Positions 46,601 to 58,602 are shown, numbered from the stretch's first letter. The stretch is 64,000 nucleotides of DNA from Pseudopithomyces maydicus (GCA_026873275.1 JANTUC010000012.1:1012001-1076000), one strand, 5' to 3'. Notes: a model not told the origin generated them from the letters alone. Numbers and translations are program-made.

Positions 46601-48596
46601 AACGAATAGCCTCCTGCATGAAGGCTCTAATCCCCCGTAAAACCCTGAAGGGCATCCTGGTCGGTCGAAAAAGCGATTTTCCATGGCTGCATTGTGACTT
46701 GATTGTTGCCTTGCTAGCCGTTTTGTGCAACTTTGTTGCATGCGCGGTTTCGATTGGTGCAAGGCACAGACATATGGACTTTGGCTCGAAGTGGTGGGAG
46801 CCCCGAGCGTAGTAAGCCGCGGCGATATTGGAACGCTCGAAGGTTTGGTGTTCTGCAGAGGATCCGCAGCGCTATTTGTTGGCAAGGCCGTGGCTGACAC
46901 ACATCACGACCAAGCGGCTTTGTGACAGGACTTGCGAGCCATGTGGCTTGCCTTTACCGCGACGGCTCGCAGACCAACGAGAGGGCGGGACGGCAACTTG
47001 CGATGGGATCGCGTTGCAGCGGACCGAGGAGAAGAGAGCAGGACCCCACATAATGGGCCCTTTTGGGTCCACGAATGATGGCGACATCGCCAAGCTGGGG
47101 AAGCAAAGGCCTGGTTCCCGAACCATGCACGGTTGGCGGCGGTCTTGATCCGGTACTGTAAGTCAGACAGCAGGTACTATGAATACCGTGCTGCGGCACA
47201 GGAGTTGGCCGATCTTCCATGTTCGTTGCGAGCATCATCGATATAGATCAACACACCCTTCCGACGGGCAAAAAGTGCCAACATGCAATGTGCCGCCGTC
47301 AAGGGGCTGCGACGCGTGACCTGACCGTGCTGCAGTTCAATCCCACGCTATGCAGTCTCCATGCCCGTTGGTACTGTGGCACCTCGAGACAATGTGGACT
47401 GTTTGCCGTGCGTAATAGATGGACTTTGCAAAGTCTATTGTCGAAGACGTGCAGTGGCCGACAGGCTGCAGGTGTGGTCGCCTGGATACGAGAGGGCTGT
47501 TCATGGATGGTCATGGATCCGGAGATGGGCTGCTTGCATGATCGGGACCAGGACGACCCCCAGGCGAGGAGGTTGGAGGTGGCACAGAGGCCCTTCGCAA
47601 AACGCCAGGCTGGGGTGGTTCCAAGGCCAATTAGCGCTCGCTCGGGCTTCATCCCGAGCGTACCAAAAGCCCTGCAGGTGTGACAAGGCACAGACGCCGC
47701 TCGTCTGCTGTTCGTCGCCATCCCCTGCATCGAGTTATGCCGTTGTGTCCAGTGCTAAGCGACCCACGAAGTGATAAAAGTTTCCCCTCGAGCGGTTCTG
47801 TCAAGTGCGACAGGAACGCCTCCGATACCGTAGAACTCAGCTGGCAACGGGTACACTAGTCCCTGCTCGGCACCAATCAGATGCCAATATTGACGCGAAA
47901 TGCAGCAAAAAACTACTCCACGGAGCTGGCCTGCCAATGAACGTAGACGCGCATGCAAACTGGCGTAACCGTTACAAGCCGAGCTCGCGGTACGCAACAT
48001 GGACGAGGCAGACGCAGGTTCTGTACGCACTCGCCCCAGAATCCACGTACCGACCCAACGTTCTTTGCCTTTTCCGCACGGACGTGCACCCATCATCGAA
48101 TGCTCGGTAAATACTGAGTGCACGCGCTAGTTGGAGCGACAGTCTTCAAATGGGGAATTCTGACAGGCCGGACCTATGTTGCGAAAAAGGCGATTGGCGT
48201 GCCCCTATCTTGGCCTGGGTGCGGTGGCACACATCGTTGTACTTCATAGGTGCATCATCTGTGTCTTGTCTGCCGCATGCCGCTGGCCTGGTGCATGAGC
48301 GTCAATGTGAGCAAACGGATTGGACATGGCAAGGCTGAAGTGATGGAGTAGCCGAGAATGGTGATTTCGATATCATGCTGATATGCTACGGATGCGTGGA
48401 AAAATGAAGGTCGTGCGGGGGTATATGTGAAAGTAGAATACAGGTGGATGCGGCCCATGCAGGAAATGGAAATGCGTGTACGACGAAGAAAACGCTTGAA
48501 ACATGTAGTGACGTTTGCCCCCTAATTTTTCGCAACTGATGACGGAATCTCTAGTCTCTTGGACATGAAATTCTCGGAATGCATGTGTTGACTCGC
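40638..48596. other. 8-kb stretch without a recognisable gene
   Basis: This is the longest gap in the window. From 40638 to about 44000 the sequence is balanced in composition with only short frames. At 44338-45024 three successive plus-strand open frames read like exon fragments (see findings) but have no family match I know. From 45000 to 48500 it is GC-rich with many overlapping frames on both strands (for example 47219-47683 plus and 47299-47730 minus), which cancel out as evidence. It may hold long UTRs, non-coding RNA or broken genes. Confidence 0.45.
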
Positions 48597-50027
48597 TCAC
48601 GAACGTGTAATTTCTTCGACTTTGATCCCCTTTCCTTTTCCTCCATTAACACCTACGCCTTCCGCGACTGATTGAGAATAACCCCACATGTTGGTCGAGT
48701 CGTTCGCTGGTCTTTCATAGGGTGCAGGTCGGGGCGCACCGTGGATGCCGGTCAACATGGCCGAGGTTTGAGAAATCTGGATGGGCACGCCGTGCTCCGG
48801 TTTGTAGACTATCGAATTGGGCTGTGGTTCTCGATCGGGGGATCCGACAGGGCAAACTTGCTCGGGAGGTGGGGTCAGCCGTGAACGTCGCGAAGGAGAT
48901 TCGCTCGAGCGCTTTTGATACTTGGAAGCCGGGTGATGGTCGTCCAAAGACTCCTCCGGCTTTCTCTTGCTACCCCCTGGACGAGATTCATTACAATGAC
49001 AATGCTGCTGTTTCCATTTTGCATAGTCAGCGTTCTTGCTGGCTATGTAGTTGTTGGTGAAGGCATGCATGCGATCCATGTTTGCGTGCATTTCGTTAAT
49101 TCCTTCAGCCTGTTTCAGATCCAACCGCTTGACGTCCAGTGGCGGGTAAGTCCAAGTCTCCTTGCAATGGCTACATCTTTCTTCATTCCCTTTTTCGACG
49201 TCCAATGGGTCTTGCATATGTCTTGGCGTTGTCTGAGTGGTAGCAACATTGGTCGAGGATGAGGAATGCAGCGCTGCCGTGGGTCGAGTTGGCGAGGTGG
49301 ACAAGGCAGGAACTGGGGCTGGCGGCGGTGGCGGTGGTGGCATACTATCTCTTTGGTGCTCGAAGCAAGTGACCTGCGGATGTGGCACCATGGGAGTTTT
49401 GATTGGGCTCAGCTGAACAGGATGGCGGGATTGGAGATTAGATCCAGCAGCTTCTTGGTGACCGTACAAAGGGGAGAATTCGTGATGCCTGTCGTTGGTG
49501 GACGAGTCTGTGGACAGACGATTGGAATGCGCTTGGAGAGCAACGGGGTCGGAAGGAGGTGTGGGTGGATGGGTAACGGGTTCACGGAGGAGATTTCGGT
49601 GATGAGATTCTGGACTGTGCTGAGAGTGGAACGAGGCTGTTTGGGGAATAATGGATGCGGATTGTGATAGAGGAAGGAGGAAGGAATCTTGGCGCTCGGG
49701 TGTGATTGGCTTCCCCACAGCGATGAGCGAGGACCGCGGAGAGCGACTGGCACTGTCGACTCTAGCTCGACTGTGGTCAATTGGAGCGAGTGGGTTTTCT
49801 TGGTGGTGGTGGTGGTGCGGTGGTCCTTGGGAGGGGTGGTGGTGTTCGGGATAGTGCGAGTGCGGTGAGGGCGAAGCTGTCGTGTGAGCGTTTGCGGGGT
49901 GTGTCGGCGGCGAGACTGGCACGAGAGTGTCTGATGGGTGGTTGTTGATGGCAGTCCACGAGACGGTCGACTGAGGCGGATCCCAATTGCGGTGCCGGAT
50001 GGGAGGCAGGCGGTAGGACTCGTCCAT
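48597..50027 (-). CDS. Hypothetical disordered His/Pro/Ser-rich nuclear-type protein (476 aa)
   Basis: Single exon starting MDESYRLPPIRHRNWDPP. I do not recognise the family. The first 300 residues are low complexity: a His tract (HHHHH near residue 75), repeated SPH/HHP, and a run of seven prolines near residue 235. At about residue 285 an ordered segment begins with CSHCKETWTYPPLDVKRLDL, followed by a helical region (GINEMHANMDRMHAFTNNYI) and KWKQQHCHCNES. The CxxC and CxC pairs could bind zinc. Downstream are KRKP and KYQKR basic clusters (possible NLS) and a GKGKGIKVEE end. The layout suggests a transcriptional or chromatin regulator, which is inference. It is flanked by 8-kb and 4.5-kb gene-free regions. 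Confidence 0.75.
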   Translation of the reverse strand: MDESYRLPPIRHRNWDPPQSTVSWTAINNHPSDTLVPVSPPTHPANAHTTASPSPHSHYPEHHHPSQGPPHHHHHQENPLAPIDHSRARVDSASRSPRSSLIAVGKPITPERQDSFLLPLSQSASIIPQTASFHSQHSPESHHRNLLREPVTHPPTPPSDPVALQAHSNRLSTDSSTNDRHHEFSPLYGHQEAAGSNLQSRHPVQLSPIKTPMVPHPQVTCFEHQRDSMPPPPPPPAPVPALSTSPTRPTAALHSSSSTNVATTQTTPRHMQDPLDVEKGNEERCSHCKETWTYPPLDVKRLDLKQAEGINEMHANMDRMHAFTNNYIASKNADYAKWKQQHCHCNESRPGGSKRKPEESLDDHHPASKYQKRSSESPSRRSRLTPPPEQVCPVGSPDREPQPNSIVYKPEHGVPIQISQTSAMLTGIHGAPRPAPYERPANDSTNMWGYSQSVAEGVGVNGGKGKGIKVEEITRS

Positions 50028-50849
50028 GGCTCGCTTTTAGAGCGTCGGGGAGGGGTGGCGACGGGCTATTTGTTTGGGAGGGACGGGCGAGGCGGGAGTT
50101 ATGGACGATGTGGATGGTGGGCGTAGGTGGACGTTTGAAGTGGCACAGGCCGTGGGCAAGTGAGGTGTCACGGACGTGGATGAGTAGTCATTGGAAAGGA
50201 AGTAGCCGGCACTGCAATTGCGGCGTGGACGAAGGAAGGATTGGGTCCAGGTTGCACGGCACAGGCAAGCGGCCGGGGGCCTTCGTGTTGTCTCGCTAGG
50301 GCGCAGGAGGCGTTCTCACAGGTGGTTGATTTGTGGGGGCGTCCGTAAGGTGCATGGTTGCTGCAGGCGGTGCAGGCGCTAGATGACATGCAAAGCATTC
50401 GGGGACGGCGGGAAGTGATCCATCGGGCAGCCAGTGCAGCGCAGGCGACGGTCCTAGCGCGGGCGCGGAAGGCGGGTGGGCCTTGGGCGATTGGGCTCTT
50501 GGGGCGTGGGATGGAAACGACCGCCTCGGGCCGTGGACGGGGATCGGACGAGCACTATTGCGGCGGTCGAGGGCGTGGGAGGGCAGCCGACGGAGGAGGC
50601 AGAAAAAACAAAGAAACACTTCAGACATTCGAGGGAGCGGGCCGAGGGCTGGGGGGGGGAGCCCTGGAGGGGGTGGGTTCCACTCACTGGCGGATGCCCA
50701 GGTGGGAAGAAGAGGGCAGCCCCTCGTCGCTCGCCAGGACGGGACGGGGAAGGAGCCGAGGGAGAGATCGCGGCTGGTTGCTGCTCTGTCGGCAGAGAGG
50801 CCCACACAGGCGCCGCTCTCGCTGGTGGACCCGCCTGAGGCCTCTCTCT

Positions 50850-50912
50850 GTTTTGCCTCTGGCCTCGCCTCTGGGCCTCGCCTCTGGGGCCTCTGGGGCC
50901 TCTGGGGCCTCT
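50850..50912 (+). repeat. 10-bp tandem repeat (GCCTCTGGGG)
   Basis: Imperfect units that include a CGCCTCTGG form give way to three or four near-exact copies of GCCTCTGGGG. Confidence 0.85.
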
Positions 50913-51307
50913 GTGCGGAACCTGTAGCCGCCGCATCGCCGCTTGCTACTACCTATTCTACCCTGCCCTACTCACCTACCTACCTACCTCCCTACCCTAT
51001 ACCCTACCCTACCCGACCCTGCCTCCCCCTCCCCTTCCCCTCCCCCCACGACCGACTGCCTGTCCGGTGCCCATTTCGCTGCCTCCCTGCCTCCCTGCCC
51101 GCCCGCCAGCGCCTGGCCCAGCCTGCACACCCGCCCGCCCGCCTGCCTGCCCGTCTGCCCGTCTGCCCCAGTGCCTGTCATGGCCGCCAGCGTGCACTGT
51201 GCAGCACAGCAACCGTCGAAACGTCCCACCCACGCTGCTGCTGCGTCCTCGCTCCTTCGCACCGCCTAGCCCGCATCCCCGCCGCAGCAATCAGGTCAGG
51301 TATTAAT

Positions 51308-51332
51308 CTCTCTCTCTCTCTCTCTCTCTCCC
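51308..51332 (+). repeat. CT dinucleotide microsatellite
   Basis: About twelve CT units, close to CCTA tetramers at about 50975-50995 and a CGCT tetramer run at about 51465-51482. Typical slippage-prone sequence. Confidence 0.9.
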
Positions 51333-52998
51333 TCGATGCGCGAACGCGACGCGCTGGCCAGGTGACTGACGTGTGCCTCACCGATGGATAATACGCGCCA
51401 CCAGAGCCTCGCAACCTGCATGCCGAATGGGACGTCCTGCCGCTTCCCTCGAGCTCAGACCTGTCTCGCTCGCTCGCTCGCTCGCACCTACTCCATTCGC
51501 CGTGCCTGCTTCACCGTTCAACACCTGCCAGCCCAGACGCCCGAGAACCTCCTCTCATCTGACTGCCGCGACCGGTGTGCCTGGCCGCCAAGCGAGCGTC
51601 GTGCTTCTCCAGCCCGGCCTCGCTGCCCGTCCCATTCATGTGATCCCGTCCCCTCCGGCCCTGTCGCTTATGCCTTCTCCGAGGCTGCTCGAGACGTTTG
51701 CTGGTTGCATTGCCGTTTATGTGACACCGTTTCATCATCACTTCCGCCTGCCGGCTTACCACCTGTCATCCTGGAGAAACAGTTATGCCTCTATTATGTA
51801 CAGAGAAACCCAGCCCGGAACCGCCATCCAGCAAATGGCACGCCGGTGATCAAGCCGCATCTCGCGTGTAACCTCACATGCCCTTGGATTCGCCTACGAG
51901 CAATCCTGTCCCACCGTCTCGATTGGCAAGCCGCTATCCAGGTACTGCTGCTGCATGTAAACATGTCCATCGACGTAGCACACGTCTAACGCCAGGACGC
52001 TGGTGCCTGGCAAACTTATAATCCTAATTGTCTGGATAAACCCACCTATTCACCATTCGGTCGGTTCCGCTTCATCGTCGTCTCTGCCTGTTTAGCCTTT
52101 ATTGCACCACACAGTTGCATACTATCATTCGTTCTGGTAGCCCCTTTGCACTCTGGTCCACAATAACGGCATTCACTTGAATCCATCCACCTCACCTCGC
52201 ATGATTCCATCCTAGTAGTCGCCATTCCCCTTCACATTTTATCCACCGCCCAAGCTCTCATGACGATCCTGGTCTCCGCACGTTTCCGCTTACTCGACCC
52301 ACCATCCCGACAATGTGGTAAATCCCCAAGTCCAAACCTCTGACACGTTATGCTTGTCTGCTAATCTTTCACAAAACCATAGCTGCCCCTTGTCCCTAAC
52401 CTGCCCCTGCCCCCCTACCTACATATTCTACCTATCTTCACCTGTCCCTGTCCATCCCTAGCTATCTCTCACCACTACATCTGACCAGTAGGAATTGAAC
52501 CGGTCCAGCAATCTACCTGCCGCCTGAGCCTCCCCAGAAATCTCACTGCCAGCCGTGTCAGCACCAAAATCCTCCTTTTTCTCATCAAAGGAAAGTGTGT
52601 TGGAGAGGTGGATATGCCGACCGTTATGGACCCACTTACTCGTTTCGAGCTACAAGTGGGGCCGCGGAGCCGAAACGGGTAAGCGAGAACGCTGCACTCC
52701 GCGCTCGGATGCGCCTGTGATGCTTTTGGTGCTGAGTGGCGTGACGCACTACCGGAATGAATGGAATCAAGAGATAAACCGGCGAGGGCGAGCACTTCAT
52801 GGGTTCAATCGGGACGCAGAACTGGGAAACGGGGTGGGGCGGATGGGGGTCATGGGGTACGTGGACGACGAAGCGACGAGAGTCGAAAACTACGCGAGTT
52901 GAGATTAAACCTGGGATCGCTATGGTACCGCTATGGCATCGCTGTGAGTGCGTGGGTAGCTATTAATAAGACGGGAGGAGCGACAGAATGAGAAATAT

Positions 52999-53018
52999 GG
53001 GGGGGGGGGGGGGGGGGG
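52999..53018 (+). repeat. Homopolymer of 20 G
   Basis: Twenty consecutive G bases, flanked by AAATAT and AATGATC. It may be a genuine G tract or a filled or mis-sized assembly position. Confidence 0.9.
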
Positions 53019-54537
53019 AATGATCAACATGCGAATGAACGCAAGGATCTGCCGCTGGCGACTGTATAATAATGCATTGTACATCACCGTTATACAAAGC
53101 ATCTGCAAACCGTCCTCCACTGCCGGTGACCCTAAAGGACAAACTAATTCAAGTATCCATGTGACTAACATGGTCCCGCTCCGCACCATTCGGCTCCAGG
53201 CCTCGAAACCTGCCATAGCCCGAGTTTGCTATTATTTCCAACTTCTGTCAATGCGATATTGATCCACAGCGAAGAGGACACGTTGTCTTGGGTTGTGCAT
53301 TGCGATTCCCATAGAGGAAGTGTATAACAATCGGTCCGTCTTGCTGTGCTGGTAGTCAAGACCCAGGAACGCACAATGCTCTTGATACTTCGTTCAATCC
53401 TTCGAATCAATCGCCTCTAGCGGCATGCTGATACGTACTGTACTTATGGGCATTCTTCCCACTACCTATTGCAGTTTAGACATTGTATGCCCTTTTGGTG
53501 TCTAGACGGGGCTTGGCTTTGCTTGGCCCAGACCCCCGTCTCAGCATGCCACAATCGGTCTGGCATCCCGGCACCCTTTTTTCCCCACAAATCATTTGAA
53601 CGATCCCCAAAGCGAATGATTTTATTTTCCTATCAGCTTATATGCAAGGAAACGTCTTAGCCTAGGAAGCTTGGCAGATTTGGGGGACGTGGATGTGCTG
53701 GAAAGTTTAATCCTACGGATCCTTGGGTCAAGGATTATTTCTTGATTTTTTTCTTTCCCTCGTCCCGTGGGATTTTTTTTCTTACTGTCGAAATGGGTAC
53801 TTTAATAGGAATAAATGCTAAGGTTTACTTTACCCTACTTCATCTTGATGATGTGCGGAATATCCCATGGCGGGGATATTTGTATCACCTCTGAGATGTG
53901 TCAGACGGCAATCCTGTAATAATATCTGGCTTTGATGAAGACTTGAGCAGGAGTAGAGGGTACTTTCTATTTTTCAATTATCGTCGTGAGAACCTGACCA
54001 GACCAGTCCGACACTAGCTAGCCAATAGCAAACCAGGCACAACGATATGTGTGAGAGTTGTGTACTTCAGCCTCAGTTTCACAATAGTCTTTCCATCGTA
54101 AATTTCTGTAACGCCTGGACGGGACTCTGACTTTATCTTATTCTTACCCGAACTCCTCTCACAGACTTCTGTCCAATAGCTAGCCTACAAAGCGTGTAGG
54201 GTTCCAGCGAAAATGTAAATTTACGAACTTGTGTTAAGAGTGTTATTATTATGTTAGCAAATCTGGGCAATCATGGGAAAAAATGAAAAATTTGTTCAAT
54301 AACTAATATGTGAGGTCGCCCTCAGTAGAACAGGATTCAAGTCAAAACGAAGATAGCAATATTATAATGATGTGATATGTGATGTTGTTTCATTGTGTAT
54401 CTATGAAACTAAGTGACCCGCAAAATGTGATGAGTTGTGTACATCTGCGCTTTGCAGATCTACAACATACTCTTACCAAGATTGTATCCCGGGATCGGTT
54501 ACACGAGATCCCCCCGTGCCTGACCTAGCTCACCCAA

Positions 54538-55365
54538 TCAACCAGTCCAGGGGAACGAAATGACCTCCTTCTTATTACTCATCCAGATGCTGAAGGAAAA
54601 GCGAACTCCATCTTTTGCAGCCTTGATCCTATTCTGCACATCTTGACGCCATTGCTCACCCCATGCCATCACCTCTGCCTTGACACTATCGTCTGGTACA
54701 CGGGTCAAGTTACAAGCCAGAACCCGCAGCTCGATTTCGGTGATGGTTGACTCTCTACCCCAAAGTGGAAGGCCCTCGACGATAACATTGCCAGCATCGA
54801 GATAATTCTGCAGTCGCAGCAGAGAGATGAATAGCGGACACTCTACGACAACCGACTCAGCTCCAGTCAATTTATTCGACCATTCAAAGAGTGTAAAGGG
54901 GGAGGTCAAGTGATAGGTGCTAAACCTAACATGGAATGTCTTGGTTTCTTCGTAGATTTGGCGACAGGTGCGGGTAAGAGCTAGACGATTCTTCTTGATT
55001 CGATCGCTGTCAGTCAGATTACGATACTCTGAGCGGACTTGGCCGTTCCTAACGACAGGGTAGTCAACCCCGTAGTGTGTTCCGCCGACGGCGAATTCCC
55101 AAATCTTGTTCCGGATCTCCCCGGGCAGTCCAAGAAGAAGGGAAAACTCCGTGTTGTCCTTGCTGCTGGAGGCTGTTGGATGTGAAAGGGCTGAGTCCAT
55201 GGTTCTGGTAGCTATGCTAAAGTCAAGTCGGGAACGGCTTAACGGTTTTGGAAAATTGGTGTGCCTTCTCGGAAATTCAGTGCTGGAGTTGACTGTTCGA
55301 CTGGATCGAAGGTGGCCTATAATGTTGATGAGTGGTGGTGCTTTTATATTGGCAGAGGTGGACAC
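54538..55365 (-). CDS. 2EXR/F-box-like domain protein (275 aa)
   Basis: A cytosolic or nuclear protein with the fungal motif LLGLPGEIRNKIWEFAVGG at about residues 77-95, diagnostic of the 2EXR/DUF7730-type proteins abundant in ascomycetes, followed by LALTRTCRQIYEETKTFHVR, the second hallmark. The rest is mixed alpha/beta without catalytic motifs. Function unknown; proteins of this group are often described as F-box-related. The Arg/Ser-rich first 55 residues may be untranslated: a second in-frame Met at 55200 (MDSALSHPTASS) is a plausible alternative start. Gene-free flanks on both sides. Confidence 0.82.
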   Translation of the reverse strand: MSTSANIKAPPLINIIGHLRSSRTVNSSTEFPRRHTNFPKPLSRSRLDFSIATRTMDSALSHPTASSSKDNTEFSLLLGLPGEIRNKIWEFAVGGTHYGVDYPVVRNGQVRSEYRNLTDSDRIKKNRLALTRTCRQIYEETKTFHVRFSTYHLTSPFTLFEWSNKLTGAESVVVECPLFISLLRLQNYLDAGNVIVEGLPLWGRESTITEIELRVLACNLTRVPDDSVKAEVMAWGEQWRQDVQNRIKAAKDGVRFSFSIWMSNKKEVISFPWTG

Positions 55366-57243
55366 CTAACCTGTATGAATAAGCCATGAGAGCGTTTGGA
55401 AATACTAGCGTTGTGAAAGACATTGTAATGTGTTGATCGATGGATCAGGACTCCGGGGCCACAGGGGGGCTGTATGGGCTATTTTCACTTGTCTTAGTAG
55501 TCGTACTATGGGCTGTTCGCTCAACACAAAGTCCAAGGGTTCTTCTCCAACAGCGCTTATGTCAAAACCACATCTCAGCCATAGTCCATGTATGCTGGAC
55601 AACTCACTAGCGCTTCTCTCGAACCCGGTCCTAGGACCATCACGATTTCAATATAATGGCGCTCCACAAAGTCATAGAAGGTATCATTCCGTGGGGCTGA
55701 TAGTATGACCGGTATCCATTTCAGGGTCTGCATGAGTTACGGACAACCACTAAATAATCTCACGGGATGTGATGGATCTGAAGTTTGCCCCAAACGGGGC
55801 CCCGGAGTGTGTAATCATAGCCCAAGAAATGGTGTTTTGAGGTATTAACCAGCAAACCGTATTAGGGGTAGCAATCATTTTTTCAATTGGAACAAGGACT
55901 CATCGCCGTCTTCCACTCAATCGAAGGTGATGAGTTTTGTAACATCTCCATGTGTTTTGTTTCTTGAGAAAGTGGCCGCTGAGTGTGGAGCTGTAACATC
56001 TCCATACGTACATGTGATGGCCAACAAGTCTCTTGTATTCGTTATCTGATACATGATGCGTTAATTAAATGCAAGGAAGGACTCATCAAGTTTTGGTATA
56101 TTATGTGTTATGACGCTGATCCAGTCACTCCGGATCTTACTCTCCACTTCACTCTTCACACGTCACTGCCGCACTTGGCTTCCGAAGGTCTCCCTGGCTA
56201 CTTTTTCCGTCCAGGAAAATATACGCTTTGCTCTAGAAAGCTTCGGATCACTCTCCACCTCTAGAATGTCTCCTACAAGCATGACCCCTTGGTGCGTCTA
56301 GCGCAGATCGTCAACTTCGCCTACTACACTGAAAAATACGTGCTACTCACCACAACTCACGACATGAAGTGCAACCCGCCTTGCCAACAGTGTATACTAT
56401 TTCGACCAGGAATCTTTTGACGCGATAAAGTTCTTGTAGTGCGATCGACCCGTCAGACTCAAGAGCGTAGAACCCCCTCTCGAAGTACATAGCTGTCATG
56501 GCTAGATGGCCAAAGTACCCCGATGAGAGTGTGAGCGAAACTGGTGGACAGAATGGCGCGTTCTACAAGGTAAGTTGTATGGTCTAACGGGTGTCGATGA
56601 TCCGACTTGTGTTTAGTCTAACGATACGAAATGGACACCACGTTCATGATTTTCCCGATCGCCATGCCAAAGCCACTCATGAGTCAATGAATACTCTTCA
56701 GCTCGACTCATACCGGATGTTAACAAGAAGTATGTTGAGCAGAATAACTCAACAATAGAAGCTTCTGACCAAAACAAGAGACATAGTCCACTTCCACTAG
56801 TGGAACACGGTTGTCCCTGGCTGAACAGACCAAGGCTATGAGATATAGCTATTGGATATGTGGTAGGTGTCGGTGAAGAAGAGTAGTATAAAAGTCTGAT
56901 GGTACTTAGTCCGGTCAGCTTTACCAAGGCACGTAAATACAATACTAACCAATCGCATGCACGAACTTTCGTAAAAGCGTGTGAGGATTTCACCATGTAT
57001 GTGACATGACTTCTATGTACATCAGTGCCCATGAGAGCTCATTGGAAGAAACCACCTTTGACATTGTTTTTCGCCATGTTCTTGTGATGTCACAGCACCT
57101 ACGATCATCAAATCTCAAGGCAAATGAAGCGGCACAAGTCGCTATATTGGTATCTCAGTTACAAGTCTACTGTCTAATAATCGCTTTCAAACGCCTACAA
57201 ATGCTGATGCGAAACGTCATCCGTCTTTCTCCCCAACGGCCGT
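55366..57243. other. 1.9-kb intergenic region
   Basis: No gene recognised. Frames at 55983-56301 (plus) and 56613-57032 (minus) are open for 63-139 codons without family motifs. Confidence 0.4.
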
Positions 57244-58602
57244 TCAATCATCCTCCTCAAACTTATTCGAAGCGCTCGCAAAGTCACCCAACAAAATATC
57301 ATCTGGCGCAGGACCGCGATGGTTCCGTACTAATCCGTGTTAGTTGATCCCCGACCTCATCCTCGCAGCGGGAAGACACTTACCCCATTCGGTCTCGACA
57401 CGGAAGAAAATCCAAATCCACCGCCTCAGCACTTCTAGCACTTGTATCAAGAAGATTCCACCCTCCATATCATTGAAATGGTCCAGGTGCGGGCTCAGCT
57501 TGAAACTCCACGTGCACCGCAATACAGCGTCGATGACGATTGCCGCATAGTAGAACTCTTTGGCGTGAAACCAGCGATGGCGACGCAGGCCGTATGGGTA
57601 GTCCGGATGCACTCTCTCTTTTGCTGAGCAAGAGCGTGAGATCCCAATCGCGGGTGAGGTCCCACCAAAACGAGTACGCAGAGTTTACAAAGACTGCGAC
57701 AAGCCACAGGCGGAAGAGGGTGGCTTCGGACATGCCGTATTTTGATGGTTCCGGGGTGCGTTGCATAGCGGACAGTATGATGACTGGGAAAGCGGTGCTG
57801 TATTTCAACGCGTTGGCGAGGTGAACGCCGCCCCAGCCTGTGGTTGCGCTGACCTGACCTGCCTGCTTATTCGCTTTCTGCACGCGGGAGTACTCGGTGA
57901 GACATTGACGGAGACGAATGAGCGAGGGCACGGAGATGATGAAGGGCACCCAGAAGAAGCCTCCGCAGCTGCGGTTCGGCGGACCGGTCGAGCTGTGCTT
58001 GGACGAAAAGAACATGCACAAGCTGATGAAGAGATCTCCAAGCACCTTTGCGTAACTTGTCAAGGCATCGGCGAGCAGGATGTCCCCGAACTTCCCGTCC
58101 TGAGCCTCTGCGATGCCTCCAATGCTAATTCTCTTCAAGGTCGCCAGGGTCCGGTGCCGGCCGTTCCTGCTAACAAATGGTATGGGCACGATAAAGCCTA
58201 TAACGAGCACGAGGAGGTAAAGGTTCGGTAGGATCTCCCAGGCGGCAACGTCGGAGGGGCTGCCATTCGTCAGGGTCCAGAAGAGGAGCAGAGATAGGCC
58301 GAGGGGCACGGTGAGGGCGAGAGCGACGCGGTAGCATGAGAGGTAATGCGGGGGGTGGTGGGGAGAGTTTCTCGCGGGGTATCGTATGAGGGAGGGAACG
58401 TCGATGCGAATCAGGGAGAGGTAGTGAAGGTTGAGGCCCCAAGCCCATATGCCTGCACCATTGAGTCAGTTGAGGATTGGCAGAGGTGGGCGGATAGGGT
58501 GGATCGCATACCCATCACAACGATCAAAGCCACGCGGTATGGCAGGGGCAGTATGCGACTGAATCTGTCGAGCCCAAGCTCGACTGCCGGATCACCGTCC
58601 AT
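57244..58602 (-). CDS. EXS-domain membrane protein, ERD1-like
   Basis: A multi-pass Golgi-type membrane protein of the ERD1/XPR1 EXS family, linked in yeast to phosphate recycling and retention of luminal/Golgi proteins. Exons on the minus strand: 58602-58512, 58452-57384 and 57329-57244; introns of 59 bp (GTATGC) and 54 bp (GTAAGT, CTAAC branch); about 414 aa. Signatures are PLPYRVALIVVMGIWAWGLN, NLHYLSLIRIDVPSLIRY, YSFWWDLTRDWDLTLL, PDYPYGLRRHRWFHAKEFYY and LRRWIWIFFRVETEW. Exon 2 has a frame break between DLTLLLSK and HPDYPYG, at the T4 run 57619-57622 beside a CT dinucleotide stretch; dropping one base (or adding one CT unit) restores the frame. The conserved domain spans the break, so an intron cannot explain it. 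Confidence 0.88.

Larger units (their letters stand above)
50028..54537. other. 4.5-kb low-complexity region upstream of the disordered-protein gene
   Basis: Strongly GC-rich and strand-asymmetric between about 50300 and 51700: G-rich, then C/T-rich. Frames up to 302 codons are open in several registers at once and are products of composition. Includes the repeats at 50850-50912, 51308-51332 and 52999-53018. AT content rises from 53700. It may be a long promoter/5' leader of the gene at 48597-50027; no gene called. Confidence 0.5.

Noticed and set aside
47219..48123. Overlapping 120-150-aa frames on both strands
   Set aside because: The frames mirror each other in GC-rich sequence, with no splice-consistent model and no motif.
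50483..51391. 302-aa plus-strand open frame
   Set aside because: Lies in GC-rich low-complexity DNA where several frames are open on both strands; the translation consists of repeats (GLWGLWGL, LSLSLS).
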